Shown here piece by piece: positions 30,367-38,149 of a DNA stretch of 38,522 bases. The DNA lies in assembly GCA_017650085.1 (NCBI GenBank), contig JAGCFN010000175.1, positions 1 through 38,522 of the forward strand, given 5' to 3'. Under the pieces are notes generated by a model. The model searched no databases. It was not told the DNA's origin and worked only from the letters and a program-made list of their open reading frames with translations. Made by a program: the position numbers and the translations under genes. How positions within the stretch are numbered: position 1 is the stretch's first letter; the number at the start of each line of letters is the position of its first letter. Source of the stretch: Bacteroidaceae bacterium (lineage in GTDB: Bacteria; Bacteroidota; Bacteroidia; Bacteroidales; Bacteroidaceae).

Positions 30367-30454
30367 ATCTGCAAACGTCACGTGTTATGATGCCAAACAT
30401 ATAACGTTACGTTGGCAAACATAACGTGTTACGTTTACAATTTACCCTTGCTTC
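30367..30454. repeat. Array 4 of the 22-bp-period tandem repeat
   Basis: Three clear 22-bp units start at 30367, 30389 and 30411; a fourth, decayed unit starts at 30433 (GTTTACAATTTACCC). Possible further in-phase remnants begin at 30345 and 30455. Units combine GCAA/CCAAAC and TAACGTG-type cores. It sits between the exbD terminator (30483-30518) and the polyene promoter, in the same orientation as the other arrays. The 30210-30544 gap holds only this array, a promoter and a terminator. Confidence 0.85.
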
Positions 30455-30482
30455 GTTTGAGACGATGGCTGGGCGTAACATA

Positions 30483-30518
30483 AAAAGCAGCTCTCTCCGA
30501 TACGAGAGAACTGCTTTT
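30483..30518 (-). terminator. Intrinsic terminator of the exbB-exbD unit
   Basis: Stem of 8 plus 6 bp around one mismatch (AAAAGCAG 30483-30490 with CTGCTTTT 30511-30518, then TCTCTC with GAGAGA, loop CGATAC). The minus-strand transcript ends CTGCTTTTTATG. It lies 26 nt after the exbD stop. Confidence 0.88.
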
Positions 30519-30544
30519 CTATTGTCAGACCGAACGAGTCGGTA

Positions 30545-31003
30545 TCAGTTTCTTTTGGTCGCTGAGTAGTTGATACGCAACGCCCATGATTTACGTAAGA
30601 CTTCCTTGATGTCGGTGATGTAGCCCATCTGTGTCTGCTGGTCGGCTTTGATGCTGATGACCTGCTCTGCCTGATTCGTCATGCCCTGACGCTCTGCAGC
30701 GATGAAGTCCATGACTTCGCGAGCCTCTGCATAGCGGTCATTGAGCTGAATACGGGTGCTGCTACCCATCTGGGCACGCAGATTGTCGGTCGGGGGACCG
30801 ACGTAGATGAACGATACTACCGACTTCTTCTCCAGTTTCTCGAGTTCCGTACCTGCGGGAATGGTGAACTTAACCTTCAGTGTCACCTCGCGCATTGTGG
30901 TTACCATCATGAAGAAGAAAAGGATGGTGAAGATAAGGTCGGGCAGAGATGAGGTGTTCATCTCAGGCATTCCACGACGTTCTTTTCTCTTGAATCCTGC
31001 CAT
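30545..31003 (-). CDS. exbD: ExbD/TolR family biopolymer transport protein (second copy)
   Basis: 152 residues with a cytoplasmic N-terminus (MAGFKRKERRGMPEMNTSS) and one TM carrying the family's essential aspartate, SLPDLIFTILFFFMMVTTM. A periplasmic domain follows. With ExbB it uses the proton gradient to energise TonB. Its ATG overlaps the stop of the preceding exbD by one base (TAATG). Two consecutive exbD genes are common in Bacteroidota Ton loci. The periplasmic part here is shorter than in the partner. Confidence 0.92.
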   Translation of the reverse strand: MAGFKRKERRGMPEMNTSSLPDLIFTILFFFMMVTTMREVTLKVKFTIPAGTELEKLEKKSVVSFIYVGPPTDNLRAQMGSSTRIQLNDRYAEAREVMDFIAAERQGMTNQAEQVISIKADQQTQMGYITDIKEVLRKSWALRINYSATKRN

Positions 31004-31605
31004 TATTTGTCTCCTCCATACTTTTTGGGTTCAGCCTCAGAGATGTTCTGGGGATAGTATTGACGTACTGCCGCTTTCTCCTCGTCCTTGAGGTACTGGA
31101 ATTCACGGCCGAACTTCTGCTTAGCCAACTCGTTTCTCAGTTCGTTGTAGGCTGCCACGAGCTCATTCTGCACCTGGAAATAGATGTTGTAGGGCGTGCC
31201 ACGGTCGGTCTGTACGCTGACAACATGCTTGTCCGTCACGAAGCACTGGCCCAACAGGTCGATGTTCTTGACGTGCTTCTCAGGCAGCTTGCTCAGGTTC
31301 TGTTCGTTCTTGATGAACTCCTTCACGCGTGGACGGAGTTCGCGGATATCAGCATAACCGAAGTTCATTTCGTCCTGAATCCACAACTGACCTGCAGCAT
31401 TGAGTCGGACATAAAGGATGTTTCTGGCCTTGATGTCCATGGTGGCATCTTCCTGATCTGGTTCTGGTGGTTTGGGAAGGCGACGTGCCAGACCCATGTC
31501 CGTGTCCATACTGGTGGTGACCAGGAAGAAGATGAGCAACATGAAAGAGATATCGGCGGTTGAAGTGGTGTTCAAGCCCGGCATCTTCTTTTTTGTCTTT
31601 GCCAT
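31003..31605 (-). CDS. exbD: ExbD/TolR family biopolymer transport protein (first copy)
   Basis: 200 residues: basic N-terminus MAKTKKKMPG, TM with the proton-path aspartate (NTTSTADISFMLLIFFLVTTSMD), then a long periplasmic domain (about 45-200) ending in a charged tail EAEPKKYGGDK. It energises TonB-dependent uptake together with ExbB. It lies 23 nt after the small membrane protein and overlaps the second exbD by one base, so the two are made together and may form a heteromeric ExbD. Confidence 0.92.
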   Translation of the reverse strand: MAKTKKKMPGLNTTSTADISFMLLIFFLVTTSMDTDMGLARRLPKPPEPDQEDATMDIKARNILYVRLNAAGQLWIQDEMNFGYADIRELRPRVKEFIKNEQNLSKLPEKHVKNIDLLGQCFVTDKHVVSVQTDRGTPYNIYFQVQNELVAAYNELRNELAKQKFGREFQYLKDEEKAAVRQYYPQNISEAEPKKYGGDK

Positions 31606-31628
31606 ATCTTTCTCTTTTTTAGGTCGGT

Positions 31629-32114
31629 TTATTTACTTGCACTCTTTGTCACGATGCCAGTCATGCTGACGATAACTGCGATGGCTGCTGCCAAGAGGAG
31701 AATGCCCATGCTGACCATGAACACGTCCACCACGGTTACCCAACCTGCGCTGGTTACTGTGCCGTCCTGAGCGGTGAATTCCTTCTCGCCAAGTCCTACT
31801 ACCCATCCGAGGATGAGAGAGACGATGGTCAGACCTGCTGTGAACAGGGTGATCTTACCGCCAGGAACGCCAGTGGTGGCAGCTGGGTCGGAGCCTTTGC
31901 TGTTCTGCATGCCGCGGATTGCTGACCAAACGGTGAGGCCGGCTGTTACCAGAACGAGTGCGTACATGAGCCACATGATGACGTTGGTGAGCTTAGGCTC
32001 GTTGTTTTCACCTACTGGATTGTCGTATCCGATGAGCAGGAATGCTGCGAAGCATACGATAATCAAGGCGACGCAAGCCAGAAGCACACGACTTGATATT
32101 TTCTCAATCTTCAT
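31629..32114 (-). CDS. Four-TM membrane protein of the Ton operon, function unknown
   Basis: 161 residues with four predicted TM segments (about 9-29, 45-65, 86-108 and 129-152) separated by short hydrophilic loops (YDNPVGENNEPKL, MQNSKGSDPAATTGVPGG, EKEFTAQDGTVTS). Proteins of this kind sit between exbB and exbD in many Bacteroidales genomes, but no role is established. It is placed 50 nt after exbB, a gap filled by a heptad repeat, and 23 nt before the first exbD, so it is probably an accessory part of the energising complex. Confidence 0.75.
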   Translation of the reverse strand: MKIEKISSRVLLACVALIIVCFAAFLLIGYDNPVGENNEPKLTNVIMWLMYALVLVTAGLTVWSAIRGMQNSKGSDPAATTGVPGGKITLFTAGLTIVSLILGWVVGLGEKEFTAQDGTVTSAGWVTVVDVFMVSMGILLLAAAIAVIVSMTGIVTKSASK

Positions 32115-32125
32115 AGTTCTACTTT

Positions 32126-32153
32126 AATTAAGAATTAGGAGTTAAGAATTAAG
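32126..32153. repeat. Heptanucleotide-period AT-rich repeat between exbB and its downstream gene
   Basis: Four units AATTAAG, AATTAGG, AGTTAAG, AATTAAG in exact 7-nt register fill most of the gap between exbB and the small membrane protein. Confidence 0.7.
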
Positions 32154-32163
32154 AAACGGATTC

Positions 32164-32997
32164 TTACTTCTTGCACTTGTCGCTCTTGACGCACATTACG
32201 AGCAGTTCCTGAGCTGCCTCTTCCATGTTACTGGTCAATGCCTCAATCTTGGAAAGGATGTAGTTGTAGAACACCTGGAGAACCAGGGCAACGATGATAC
32301 CGAAGATGGTTGTGATAAGGGCGACCTTCATACCGCCTGCCACAACGGTCGGGCTGATATCACCTGCACGCTGGATGTCGTCGAATGCCATGACCATACC
32401 AATCACAGTGCCCAAGAAGCCGAGTGAGGGAGCCATTGCGATGAACAGGGTAATCCAAGAGCAGTTCTCTTCGAGGTAAGTGCCCTGAACCTCAGCCTCC
32501 ATGTTGATGGTGCGCTCGATGGTGCCGATGTCATTGCGGTCGTTACTGTCGAGGCACTCCATTGCCTTGCGGCTTACCTGAGCAACAGGACCACGTGTAC
32601 CCTTACACTTCTCGATGGCTTCAGCAATCTTGCCTTTAGCAACGAGGTCAGCCAGTTCCTTGCAGAACTTGCGTGTGTTGATCTGAGCGAGAGTGAGGTA
32701 AACAACGCGCTCGATACAGAATGCAAGACCCAGCACCAGAGCGATGGCAACAAGTGACATGAAGCCAGCACCACCCTCGATGAACTTTGTCTTGAGGTTC
32801 TTGAATACACCTTCACTCTCTTCCTCTACGATGGGAGCAGCCTCGACAGCTTCTTCCACAGCGGCAGTAGAGTCCTCTGCTACAGAGTCAACGGTTGCCA
32901 CTTCGGTAGCAACTTCGTCTTCCTGAGCCATTACAACTGATGTTGCTCCAAATGAGCAAACTGCAACCATTGCAATAATTGCAAATAACTTTTTCAT
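32164..32997 (-). CDS. exbB: ExbB/TolQ/MotA family proton channel protein with periplasmic N-terminal extension
   Basis: 277 residues. The N-terminal 25 residues form a signal-like hydrophobic segment (MKKLFAIIAMVAVCSFGATS), followed by an acidic stretch (about 26-62) rich in E, A and V. TM1 is GFMSLVAIALVLGLAFCIERVVYL. The conserved family core is APSLGFLGTVIGMVMAFDDIQ and GGMKVALITTIFGIIVALVLQVFYNYI. ExbB forms the pentameric channel around ExbD. The acidic pre-domain is common in Bacteroidota ExbB. It is first of exbB-membrane protein-exbD-exbD. No TAnnTTTG promoter was found between it and tRNA-Ser upstream. Confidence 0.93.
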   Translation of the reverse strand: MKKLFAIIAMVAVCSFGATSVVMAQEDEVATEVATVDSVAEDSTAAVEEAVEAAPIVEEESEGVFKNLKTKFIEGGAGFMSLVAIALVLGLAFCIERVVYLTLAQINTRKFCKELADLVAKGKIAEAIEKCKGTRGPVAQVSRKAMECLDSNDRNDIGTIERTINMEAEVQGTYLEENCSWITLFIAMAPSLGFLGTVIGMVMAFDDIQRAGDISPTVVAGGMKVALITTIFGIIVALVLQVFYNYILSKIEALTSNMEEAAQELLVMCVKSDKCKK

Positions 32998-33048
32998 TGT
33001 GTTGTTTGTTTAATTGTTTATGATTATTTATATTTGTTTTATGTTTTG

Positions 33049-33136
33049 CGGAGAGAGCGAGATTCGAACTCGCGAACCAGTTTTGCCGGTCACACGCTTT
33101 CCAGGCGTGCCTCTTCAGCCACTCGAGCATCTCTCC
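33049..33136 (-). tRNA. tRNA-Ser (anticodon GGA)
   Basis: An 88-nt class II tRNA on the minus strand with acceptor arms GGAGAGA and TCTCTCC, anticodon loop containing GGA (CGCCTGGAAAGCG), a long variable arm (GTGACCGGCAAAACTGGTTC region) and T-loop TTCGAAT; discriminator G. CCA is not encoded. Confidence 0.95.
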
Positions 33137-33189
33137 TTTATCTGTATGGCACTAATGTGAATAGGGTCTCACTTCGCGCTTTTCGGTTA

Positions 33190-33220
33190 CAAAGATAGCT
33201 TTTTTTCTTATACAGACATA
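33190..33220 (-). promoter_or_regulatory. Promoter of tRNA-Ser (and possibly exbB)
   Basis: On the minus strand: TATG (33217-33220, one base off TTTG), a 19-nt spacer and TATCTTTG (33190-33197), a perfect TAnnTTTG, 54 nt before the tRNA. No second promoter was found before exbB. Confidence 0.7.
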
Positions 33221-33273
33221 GTTTTTAGCTAAAAAAGTTTCGATTTCTGTGCTTTTTTGTAGTTTTGAATGCC

Positions 33274-34056
33274 TTAATGTGCGTTCACATGCTTAAATAT
33301 GCGTTTTGCATTGTTGTTTGTGATGCTTTCTGCCTCCCTTTCGCTTACATTGTATATCTGTGCCACTTTTCGCAGCACTTCCACCACATAGGAGCTCTCG
33401 TTCCGCTTGCCTCTGTAGGGCACTGGTGCAAGATAGGGGGAGTCCGTCTCGAGCACTATTCTCTCTAAAGGAACAGATAGGAGAGATTCAGGCAAGGGAC
33501 TGTTCTTGTATGTGACCACTCCACCTATGCCAAGCACGAAGTCTGGGAACTGAAGCAGCTCTTCTGCCTCTTCCTTCGTGCCTCCAAAGCAATGAAAGAC
33601 GCCGCTGAGAGGCTCTCCCTTGTATTCATTCATGGCATTGACGAGCTGGCGATGGGCTGAGCGGGCATGAATGGAAAGAGGCAAGTGGTACTTGATGGCC
33701 CATTCTATCTGGATGCGGAAGGTTTCTTCCTGCTCCTTGGCCTTGCTCTTGTCCCAATAGTAGTCAAGCCCCACCTCGCCAATGGCAATGTAGGGATGGT
33801 CGGGAGCCTCCAGCAACCTTTCCATGTCAGCAAGGACTTGCCTGTAGTTCTCCTCGATGTCAGTGGGGTGCAGGCCCATCATGGGGAAGCAGTAGTCGGG
33901 ATAGCGATAGCAGAGGTCGAGCATCTGCTCTACGCTTTCAGCATTGATGTTGGGCAGGAGGATGTATTCGACGCCTGCTTGCCTTGCCCGCCTGATGACT
34001 TCCTCGCGGTCGGCAATGAATGTAGGTTCGTAGATGTGGCTGTGCGTGTCTATCAT
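33274..34056 (-). CDS. tatD: TatD family metal-dependent hydrolase (DNase)
   Basis: 260 residues with the complete TatD metal site: DTHSHI (HxH) near residue 3, GEVGLDYY (Glu), IHARSA (His), VFHCFGG (His) and ETDSPYLAPVP (Asp). The family holds 3'-exonucleases acting on DNA and related roles in repair and quality control. The length is normal. Its ATG overlaps the stop of the polyprenyl synthetase by 4 nt (ATGA), so the pair is translationally coupled; tonB is further upstream. Confidence 0.93.
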   Translation of the reverse strand: MIDTHSHIYEPTFIADREEVIRRARQAGVEYILLPNINAESVEQMLDLCYRYPDYCFPMMGLHPTDIEENYRQVLADMERLLEAPDHPYIAIGEVGLDYYWDKSKAKEQEETFRIQIEWAIKYHLPLSIHARSAHRQLVNAMNEYKGEPLSGVFHCFGGTKEEAEELLQFPDFVLGIGGVVTYKNSPLPESLLSVPLERIVLETDSPYLAPVPYRGKRNESSYVVEVLRKVAQIYNVSEREAESITNNNAKRIFKHVNAH

Positions 34057-35027
34057 TTCTCGCGACCCATTAGTTTGAGGGCAATGCCGTGAAGCATCTG
34101 CTTGCGCTCCTCGGGGAGGCTGACTTTTGCCAGGTACTGCTCAGCCTCCACATAGTAGGCGTTCATGCGCTCCTTTGCCATGCGGTCAACGCCAATCTTC
34201 GTGTAGAGGGCAGTGACTGCGCTAATCTTTTCATCAGGGTTGCAGTCCTTGCTGTCAATCCATCGCTGCAACTCTGCCCTGTCTTCCTGTGAGGCATGAA
34301 GGAGGGCATTGATGAGCATGAAGGTCTTCTTGTTGCAAAGGATGTCGCCACCAATCTTCTTTCCAAAGACTGCGGGGTCACCATAGACGTCGAGGTAATC
34401 GTCCTGAAGCTGGAAGGCAAGCCCGAGGCACTCGCCGAAGTGATAGAGTGCCTCTGCATCTTGCTCGGGAGCTTCTGCAAGCATGGCACCAATCTGCAAG
34501 GCACATGCCAGGAGGACTGAGGTCTTGAGACGAATCATCTCAATGTACTCAGCTTCCGTGACATCATTCCTTGTCTCAAAGTCAACGTCGTACTGCTGCC
34601 CTTCGTCAATCTCGATGGCAGTCTTGGTGAAGAGACGCATCACGGCTGGCATCCCCTTTTCGTCGCATTGTGCCATGTACTTGAAGGCCAGGACGAGCAT
34701 GTTGTCGCCGCTGAGGATGGCAGTGTTGTCGTCCCACTTGAGGTGAACGCACGTCTTGCCCCTTCTCACCTCTGCTTTGTCCATAAAGTCATCGTGCAGG
34801 AGGGTGAAGTTGTGGAAGACTTCCAGTCCCAAGGCTGGCATGATGCAGGGGCTTACGTCTTTACGATAAAGATTGTAAGCCATAAGCATGAGCACAGGAC
34901 GGATGCGTTTGCCTCCAAGCGAGAGGACATAGCGGATGGGTGCATAGAGTCCTTTTGGCTCGCGCTCAAGAGGCATGTCCTCGATGGCCTTGTTTACTTT
35001 CTCTAAAAGTTCTTTACTGCTATACAT
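34053..35027 (-). CDS. Polyprenyl diphosphate synthase (trans-isoprenyl type)
   Basis: 324 residues from MYSSKELLEKVNKAIEDM. A longer frame to 35084 would translate the GC palindrome upstream (APPPRKRGRG) and is rejected. The two aspartate-rich motifs are intact: DDFMD at 79-83 in LLHDDFMDKAEVRRG, and DDYLD at 209-213 in LAFQLQDDYLDVYGD, with GGKRIRP at 38-44. The enzyme condenses isopentenyl diphosphate onto allylic diphosphates; chain length (farnesyl, geranylgeranyl or longer) is not fixed by eye. F74, five residues before the first motif, hints at a short-to-medium product. Coupled to tatD downstream. Confidence 0.9.
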   Translation of the reverse strand: MYSSKELLEKVNKAIEDMPLEREPKGLYAPIRYVLSLGGKRIRPVLMLMAYNLYRKDVSPCIMPALGLEVFHNFTLLHDDFMDKAEVRRGKTCVHLKWDDNTAILSGDNMLVLAFKYMAQCDEKGMPAVMRLFTKTAIEIDEGQQYDVDFETRNDVTEAEYIEMIRLKTSVLLACALQIGAMLAEAPEQDAEALYHFGECLGLAFQLQDDYLDVYGDPAVFGKKIGGDILCNKKTFMLINALLHASQEDRAELQRWIDSKDCNPDEKISAVTALYTKIGVDRMAKERMNAYYVEAEQYLAKVSLPEERKQMLHGIALKLMGREK

Positions 35028-35050
35028 TATTATATAATATATATAGAAGA

Positions 35051-35081
35051 CCCCCCGACCCCTTTTACGGGGAGGAGGGGC
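35051..35081. repeat. GC-rich palindromic repeat between tonB and the polyprenyl synthase gene
   Basis: CCCC-TTTTAC-GGGG (35059-35072) flanked by CCCCCCGA and the G-rich tail AGGAGGGG. It is of the same build as the copies at 22971, 23061 and 24216. On the minus strand it could form a hairpin but has no T tract after it, so it is not a clear terminator. Confidence 0.6.
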
Positions 35082-35116
35082 CATGTGGAATAATTCCCTT
35101 TTGAAGAGTAATGGTC

Positions 35117-35833
35117 TTAGTTCAGACGGAACATGACGGGGAGAGTGAAGCGTGAACGCACAGGCTTGTTACCCTGACGAGCAGGCTTCCACTTAGGCAT
35201 CATCTTCACGACACGCTCAGCCTCCTTGGTGAGGTTGGCATCTGGAGAACGAACTGTGTTGACATCAACGATAGAACCGTCCTTGTTGACCACGAAGTTC
35301 ACGATGACACGCCCCTGCACACCTTGCTCCTGACAGATGCTGGGATACTTAATGTGCTCGCTGAGCCACTTGAAGCAGGCTTCGTCACCGCCGGGGAACT
35401 GAGCGTTCTCCTCTACCATTTCGTAGATACGGTCATCGTCGTCAGCCTCTACAACAGGACCGACGGGACCTGTCACGACGGCAGCACTGGGAGCGCCCGT
35501 GCCAACGACTGCTGTGATGGCTTGGTTCATTTCCTCGGAGGTCTCGACTTCTTCCTCAGGAAGTTCTGTGTCGTCTTCCACCTCATTGATGAATTCCATG
35601 ACCGTAGGAGCAGCAGCTGGAGGAGGAGCCACCACTTCCTGTTGCTGCGTGATGGGAATCATGTCCTCTTCCATCCTGTAATCATAAATCTTGTCCTCTT
35701 CGACTACCTTCACCTCGCGCTGAGTGTACTCGAAGGCGACGAACATAGCTGCCAATGCCAGCACATAACCAATCAGCATGTTGGTTGACTTCTGACTCCG
35801 CAACTCTTCGTTAACTGTCTTGTTAGCTTCCAT
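35117..35833 (-). CDS. tonB: TonB family protein
   Basis: 238 residues. A short cytoplasmic N-terminus (MEANKTVNEELRSQKSTN) precedes one TM anchor (about 19-35, MLIGYVLALAAMFVAFEY). A proline/glutamate-rich periplasmic linker (VVAPPPAAAPTVMEF, ELPEEEVETSEE) leads to the C-terminal TonB domain from about 150 (CFKWLSEHIKYPSICQEQGVQGRVIVNFVVNKDGSI and RVVKMMPKWKPARQGNKPV). It transmits ExbB/ExbD energy to outer-membrane receptors. The GRVIVNFVV and KWKPA.Q.GKPV-type motifs are diagnostic. A promoter with TAAATTTG (35879-35886) lies upstream; the polyprenyl synthase gene follows after 89 nt. Confidence 0.93.
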   Translation of the reverse strand: MEANKTVNEELRSQKSTNMLIGYVLALAAMFVAFEYTQREVKVVEEDKIYDYRMEEDMIPITQQQEVVAPPPAAAPTVMEFINEVEDDTELPEEEVETSEEMNQAITAVVGTGAPSAAVVTGPVGPVVEADDDDRIYEMVEENAQFPGGDEACFKWLSEHIKYPSICQEQGVQGRVIVNFVVNKDGSIVDVNTVRSPDANLTKEAERVVKMMPKWKPARQGNKPVRSRFTLPVMFRLN

Positions 35834-35878
35834 GTCTATTTTTGATGTTATTATTGTCGAAATACATTATTTGTGCCA

Positions 35879-35886
35879 CAAATTTA
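35879..35886 (-). promoter_or_regulatory. Putative -7 element of the tonB promoter
   Basis: TAAATTTG on the minus strand is a perfect TAnnTTTG, 46 nt before the tonB ATG. GTTG at 35903-35906 could be the -33 box, but the 16-nt spacer is shorter than usual. Confidence 0.5.
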
Positions 35887-35982
35887 CATCATTTTTTTTA
35901 TACAACGTGCGAGAAAGTGCTTTTTTTTTTCATTTGAATGTAATTTTGTGCCTATGATGTCCGTTATTGATATAAAAAGCCT

Positions 35983-35990
35983 TAACTTTG
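35983..35990 (+). promoter_or_regulatory. Putative -7 element of the porQ-cmk promoter
   Basis: TAACTTTG is a perfect TAnnTTTG. Transcription would start near 35997, so the annotated ATG at 36001 would be almost leaderless, while the in-frame ATG at 36010 would have a short leader. No good -33 box was seen at the normal distance. A second TAnnTTTG (TAATTTTG, 35941-35948) is also present. Confidence 0.55.
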
Positions 35991-36000
35991 ACCCCGATTT

Positions 36001-37005
36001 ATGAATGTAATGATAAAGATACGACGTTTCCTGCTACTTTTTGCAGGCTTTGGTATATGCTTTGCGACTGCGGCGCAGGAGAGCGGCAGTGTATTCAACT
36101 TCCTGAACCTGCCTGTATCCTCTCATTCTACGGCACTTGGCGGAAAGAATATCTCCCTGATTGAGGACGACATATCCCTCGCCATACAGAATCCGGCATT
36201 GTTGACTGGCGTCAGCGACAAGACTGTGGGCTTCTCCTTCATGACCTACATGCAGGGCTGTAATACAGGTGCTGCGGCCTATTCCCAGCAGGTGGGTAAG
36301 TACGGCAACTGGGGCGTGAATGCTCAGTTCGTGGGTTATGGCTCTACGAAGGAAACGCTCCTTACAGGCGAGGAAGTGGGCTCCTTCAAGCCTCTCGACC
36401 TTTGCATTGCAGGGCAGTACAGCCATCTTTTGAGTGACAGATGGGCGGGTGGCGTTAATGCCAAGTTCATCTATTCGCATTACGGAGCCTATTCCTCTGT
36501 CGCATTGGCTGCCGACCTCGGACTTAACTACTATGATGAGGATGCCGATTTCTCGTTCTCATTTGCAGCTCGCAACCTTGGCGGACAGGTCAAGGCGTTT
36601 GGCAATCAGCATGACCGCTTGCCTGCTGACCTCGAGATGGGCTTCACAAAGTCGCTCGGACATGCTCCCATCCGCATCTCCGTCACAATGGTTGACCTGA
36701 CGCGATGGACTTCTAAGGACTACTTCACGACTGGCAGCAAGCTCAAGAGCGGCAGCATCTTCATCAATCACTTCGTGCTTGGAGCAGAGTGGCTCATCAA
36801 CGACAAGTTCTATGTCGGCATGGGTTACAACTTCCGTCGTGGCTATGAGATGACAGCAGCCGGTTCCTCCCATGCAGCAGGCCTTTCCTTCGGCGGCGGC
36901 GTCAACTTGAAGCGAATCAAGTTTGCACTTGCTTATGCCAAGTACCACGTCAGCGCACCGACATTGGCATTTACATTAGCTTATAACTTTGCAAAAGAAC
37001 AATGA
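36001..37005 (+). CDS. porQ: Type IX secretion system protein PorQ
   Basis: 334 residues (or 331 if translation starts at [15 protein letters not shown], 36010, which fits the promoter better and gives a cleaner signal peptide). Cleavage is likely after ATAAQ. The mature protein has the PorQ/PorV-like beta-barrel pattern: [38 protein letters not shown], repeated amphipathic strands, and the end [23 protein letters not shown]. PorQ is an outer-membrane barrel of the gliding/type IX secretion machinery and is often found beside cmk in Bacteroidota. Its stop overlaps the cmk start by 4 nt (ATGA). Confidence 0.9.
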   Translation: MNVMIKIRRFLLLFAGFGICFATAAQESGSVFNFLNLPVSSHSTALGGKNISLIEDDISLAIQNPALLTGVSDKTVGFSFMTYMQGCNTGAAAYSQQVGKYGNWGVNAQFVGYGSTKETLLTGEEVGSFKPLDLCIAGQYSHLLSDRWAGGVNAKFIYSHYGAYSSVALAADLGLNYYDEDADFSFSFAARNLGGQVKAFGNQHDRLPADLEMGFTKSLGHAPIRISVTMVDLTRWTSKDYFTTGSKLKSGSIFINHFVLGAEWLINDKFYVGMGYNFRRGYEMTAAGSSHAAGLSFGGGVNLKRIKFALAYAKYHVSAPTLAFTLAYNFAKEQ

Positions 37006-37694
37006 AACTGATAACAATTGCAATCGACGGCCACTCGTCTTGTGGCAAGAGCACTATGGCGAAGGACCTCGCCAAGGAGATTGGCTATATATATATTGAT
37101 ACGGGCGCGATGTACCGCGCCGTCACGCTCTTTGCTCTGCAGAACGGCTTGATTACTGATGCGGGCATTGATGAAGAAGGACTGCGGCAGCGCATGTCGG
37201 ACATCATGATAACCTTCCAGCTCAACGAAGAGACAGGTCGGCCCGACACTTATCTCAATGGCGTCTGTGTGGAGAAAGACATCCGCACGATGGAGGTCTC
37301 GAAGTACGTCAGCCCCATCGCCACTTTGGGTTTTGTCCGCGAGGCGATGGTTGACCTGCAACGCCTGATGGGCGAGGCAAAGGGCGTCATCATGGATGGT
37401 CGCGACATAGGGACTGTCGTGTTCCCGGATGCAGAGCTGAAGGTCTTCGTGACTGCAAGTGCCGATGTTCGTGCCCAGCGCCGCTTTGATGAACTGACTG
37501 CAAAGGGGGAGAAGTGCAGCTTCGACGAGATAAAGGCCAACGTGATTGAGCGCGACCGCATTGACTCAACCCGTGCCATCAGTCCTCTTCGCCAGGCAGA
37601 AGATGCCATTGTGCTCGACAACAGCAACATGACGATACCGGAGCAGAAGGCTTGGCTCCTGGAGCAGTATTACAGAGTGGCTGCGGAAGATTAA
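37002..37694 (+). CDS. cmk: Cytidylate kinase
   Basis: 230 residues. The P-loop [15 protein letters not shown] starts at residue 9; then come [15 protein letters not shown], the CMP-binding [22 protein letters not shown], and the lid region RAQRRF with [13 protein letters not shown]. The enzyme phosphorylates CMP and dCMP with ATP. Length and motif order are normal. Translationally coupled to porQ; a hairpin terminator follows at 37713-37740. Confidence 0.95.
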   Translation: MKLITIAIDGHSSCGKSTMAKDLAKEIGYIYIDTGAMYRAVTLFALQNGLITDAGIDEEGLRQRMSDIMITFQLNEETGRPDTYLNGVCVEKDIRTMEVSKYVSPIATLGFVREAMVDLQRLMGEAKGVIMDGRDIGTVVFPDAELKVFVTASADVRAQRRFDELTAKGEKCSFDEIKANVIERDRIDSTRAISPLRQAEDAIVLDNSNMTIPEQKAWLLEQYYRVAAED

Positions 37695-37712
37695 AAAGAA
37701 GAAGCTAAGCCG

Positions 37713-37740
37713 GCATTAAGCCATGAATAATGGGTAATGC
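37713..37740. terminator. Possible bidirectional terminator between cmk and the HEPN gene
   Basis: Imperfect hairpin GCATTA...CCAT-GAATA-ATGG...TAATGC followed on the plus strand by TTTATGCTTCTTTG. It lies 18 nt after the cmk stop and abuts the HEPN stop on the other strand. The stem is weaker than the other terminators in the window. Confidence 0.5.
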
Positions 37741-37741
37741 T

Positions 37742-38149
37742 TTATGCTTCTTTGCTTTGGATATATTTCCAGATGTCTTCTATCAGTTGTTTTGTCGGCT
37801 TTATCAGGGGGTCTATCTCCTCTTCTGTTGCGTTGAATGAGCAGTTGTAGTCGCTGTTATTGCGAAGCGTTTGCAAATCTGAATAAAGACGACCTGCCTT
37901 CGAGGGAAAAATACCCGTTCGTATGTAGTCATTGCCAAACACACTGATTACTCCTCTGTGTGTGTTCACGATATGACCATCGTTTATGAGCAATGCATTT
38001 ACCGCATGAAACAGAGCGTAATACAATCTGTTGGCTACAGTGTCCCAGTGCCTGAGCGCTTGGTATTCTGTCACCTTTTCAATAGTCTTACAAGCCTTCT
38101 CGTATTCCAGGCCGACTATAATCCTGCGTTCTTCGTCACTTAAACTCAT
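37742..38149 (-). CDS. HEPN domain protein (UPF0332 type), likely toxin of a HEPN/MNT pair
   Basis: 135 residues, all-helical, with the UPF0332 HEPN pattern: ACKTIEKVTEYQALRHWDTVANRLYYALFHAVNALLIN, where R-x6-H in RLYYALFH matches the HEPN RNase-type motif spacing, then HRGVISVF and a C-terminal R..SDYN-like segment. HEPN proteins paired with a minimal nucleotidyltransferase often form toxin-antitoxin modules in which the HEPN RNase is silenced by AMPylation by the partner. It overlaps the MNT gene by 4 nt (ATGA). No chromosomal target is visible. Alternative: a degenerate, non-catalytic HEPN partner. Confidence 0.82.
   Translation of the reverse strand: MSLSDEERRIIVGLEYEKACKTIEKVTEYQALRHWDTVANRLYYALFHAVNALLINDGHIVNTHRGVISVFGNDYIRTGIFPSKAGRLYSDLQTLRNNSDYNCSFNATEEEIDPLIKPTKQLIEDIWKYIQSKEA

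Noticed and set aside
35117..37694. Type IX secretion gene cluster
   Set aside because: Only porQ is present; its neighbours (tonB, cmk) are general housekeeping genes, and no other por or spr genes were seen.
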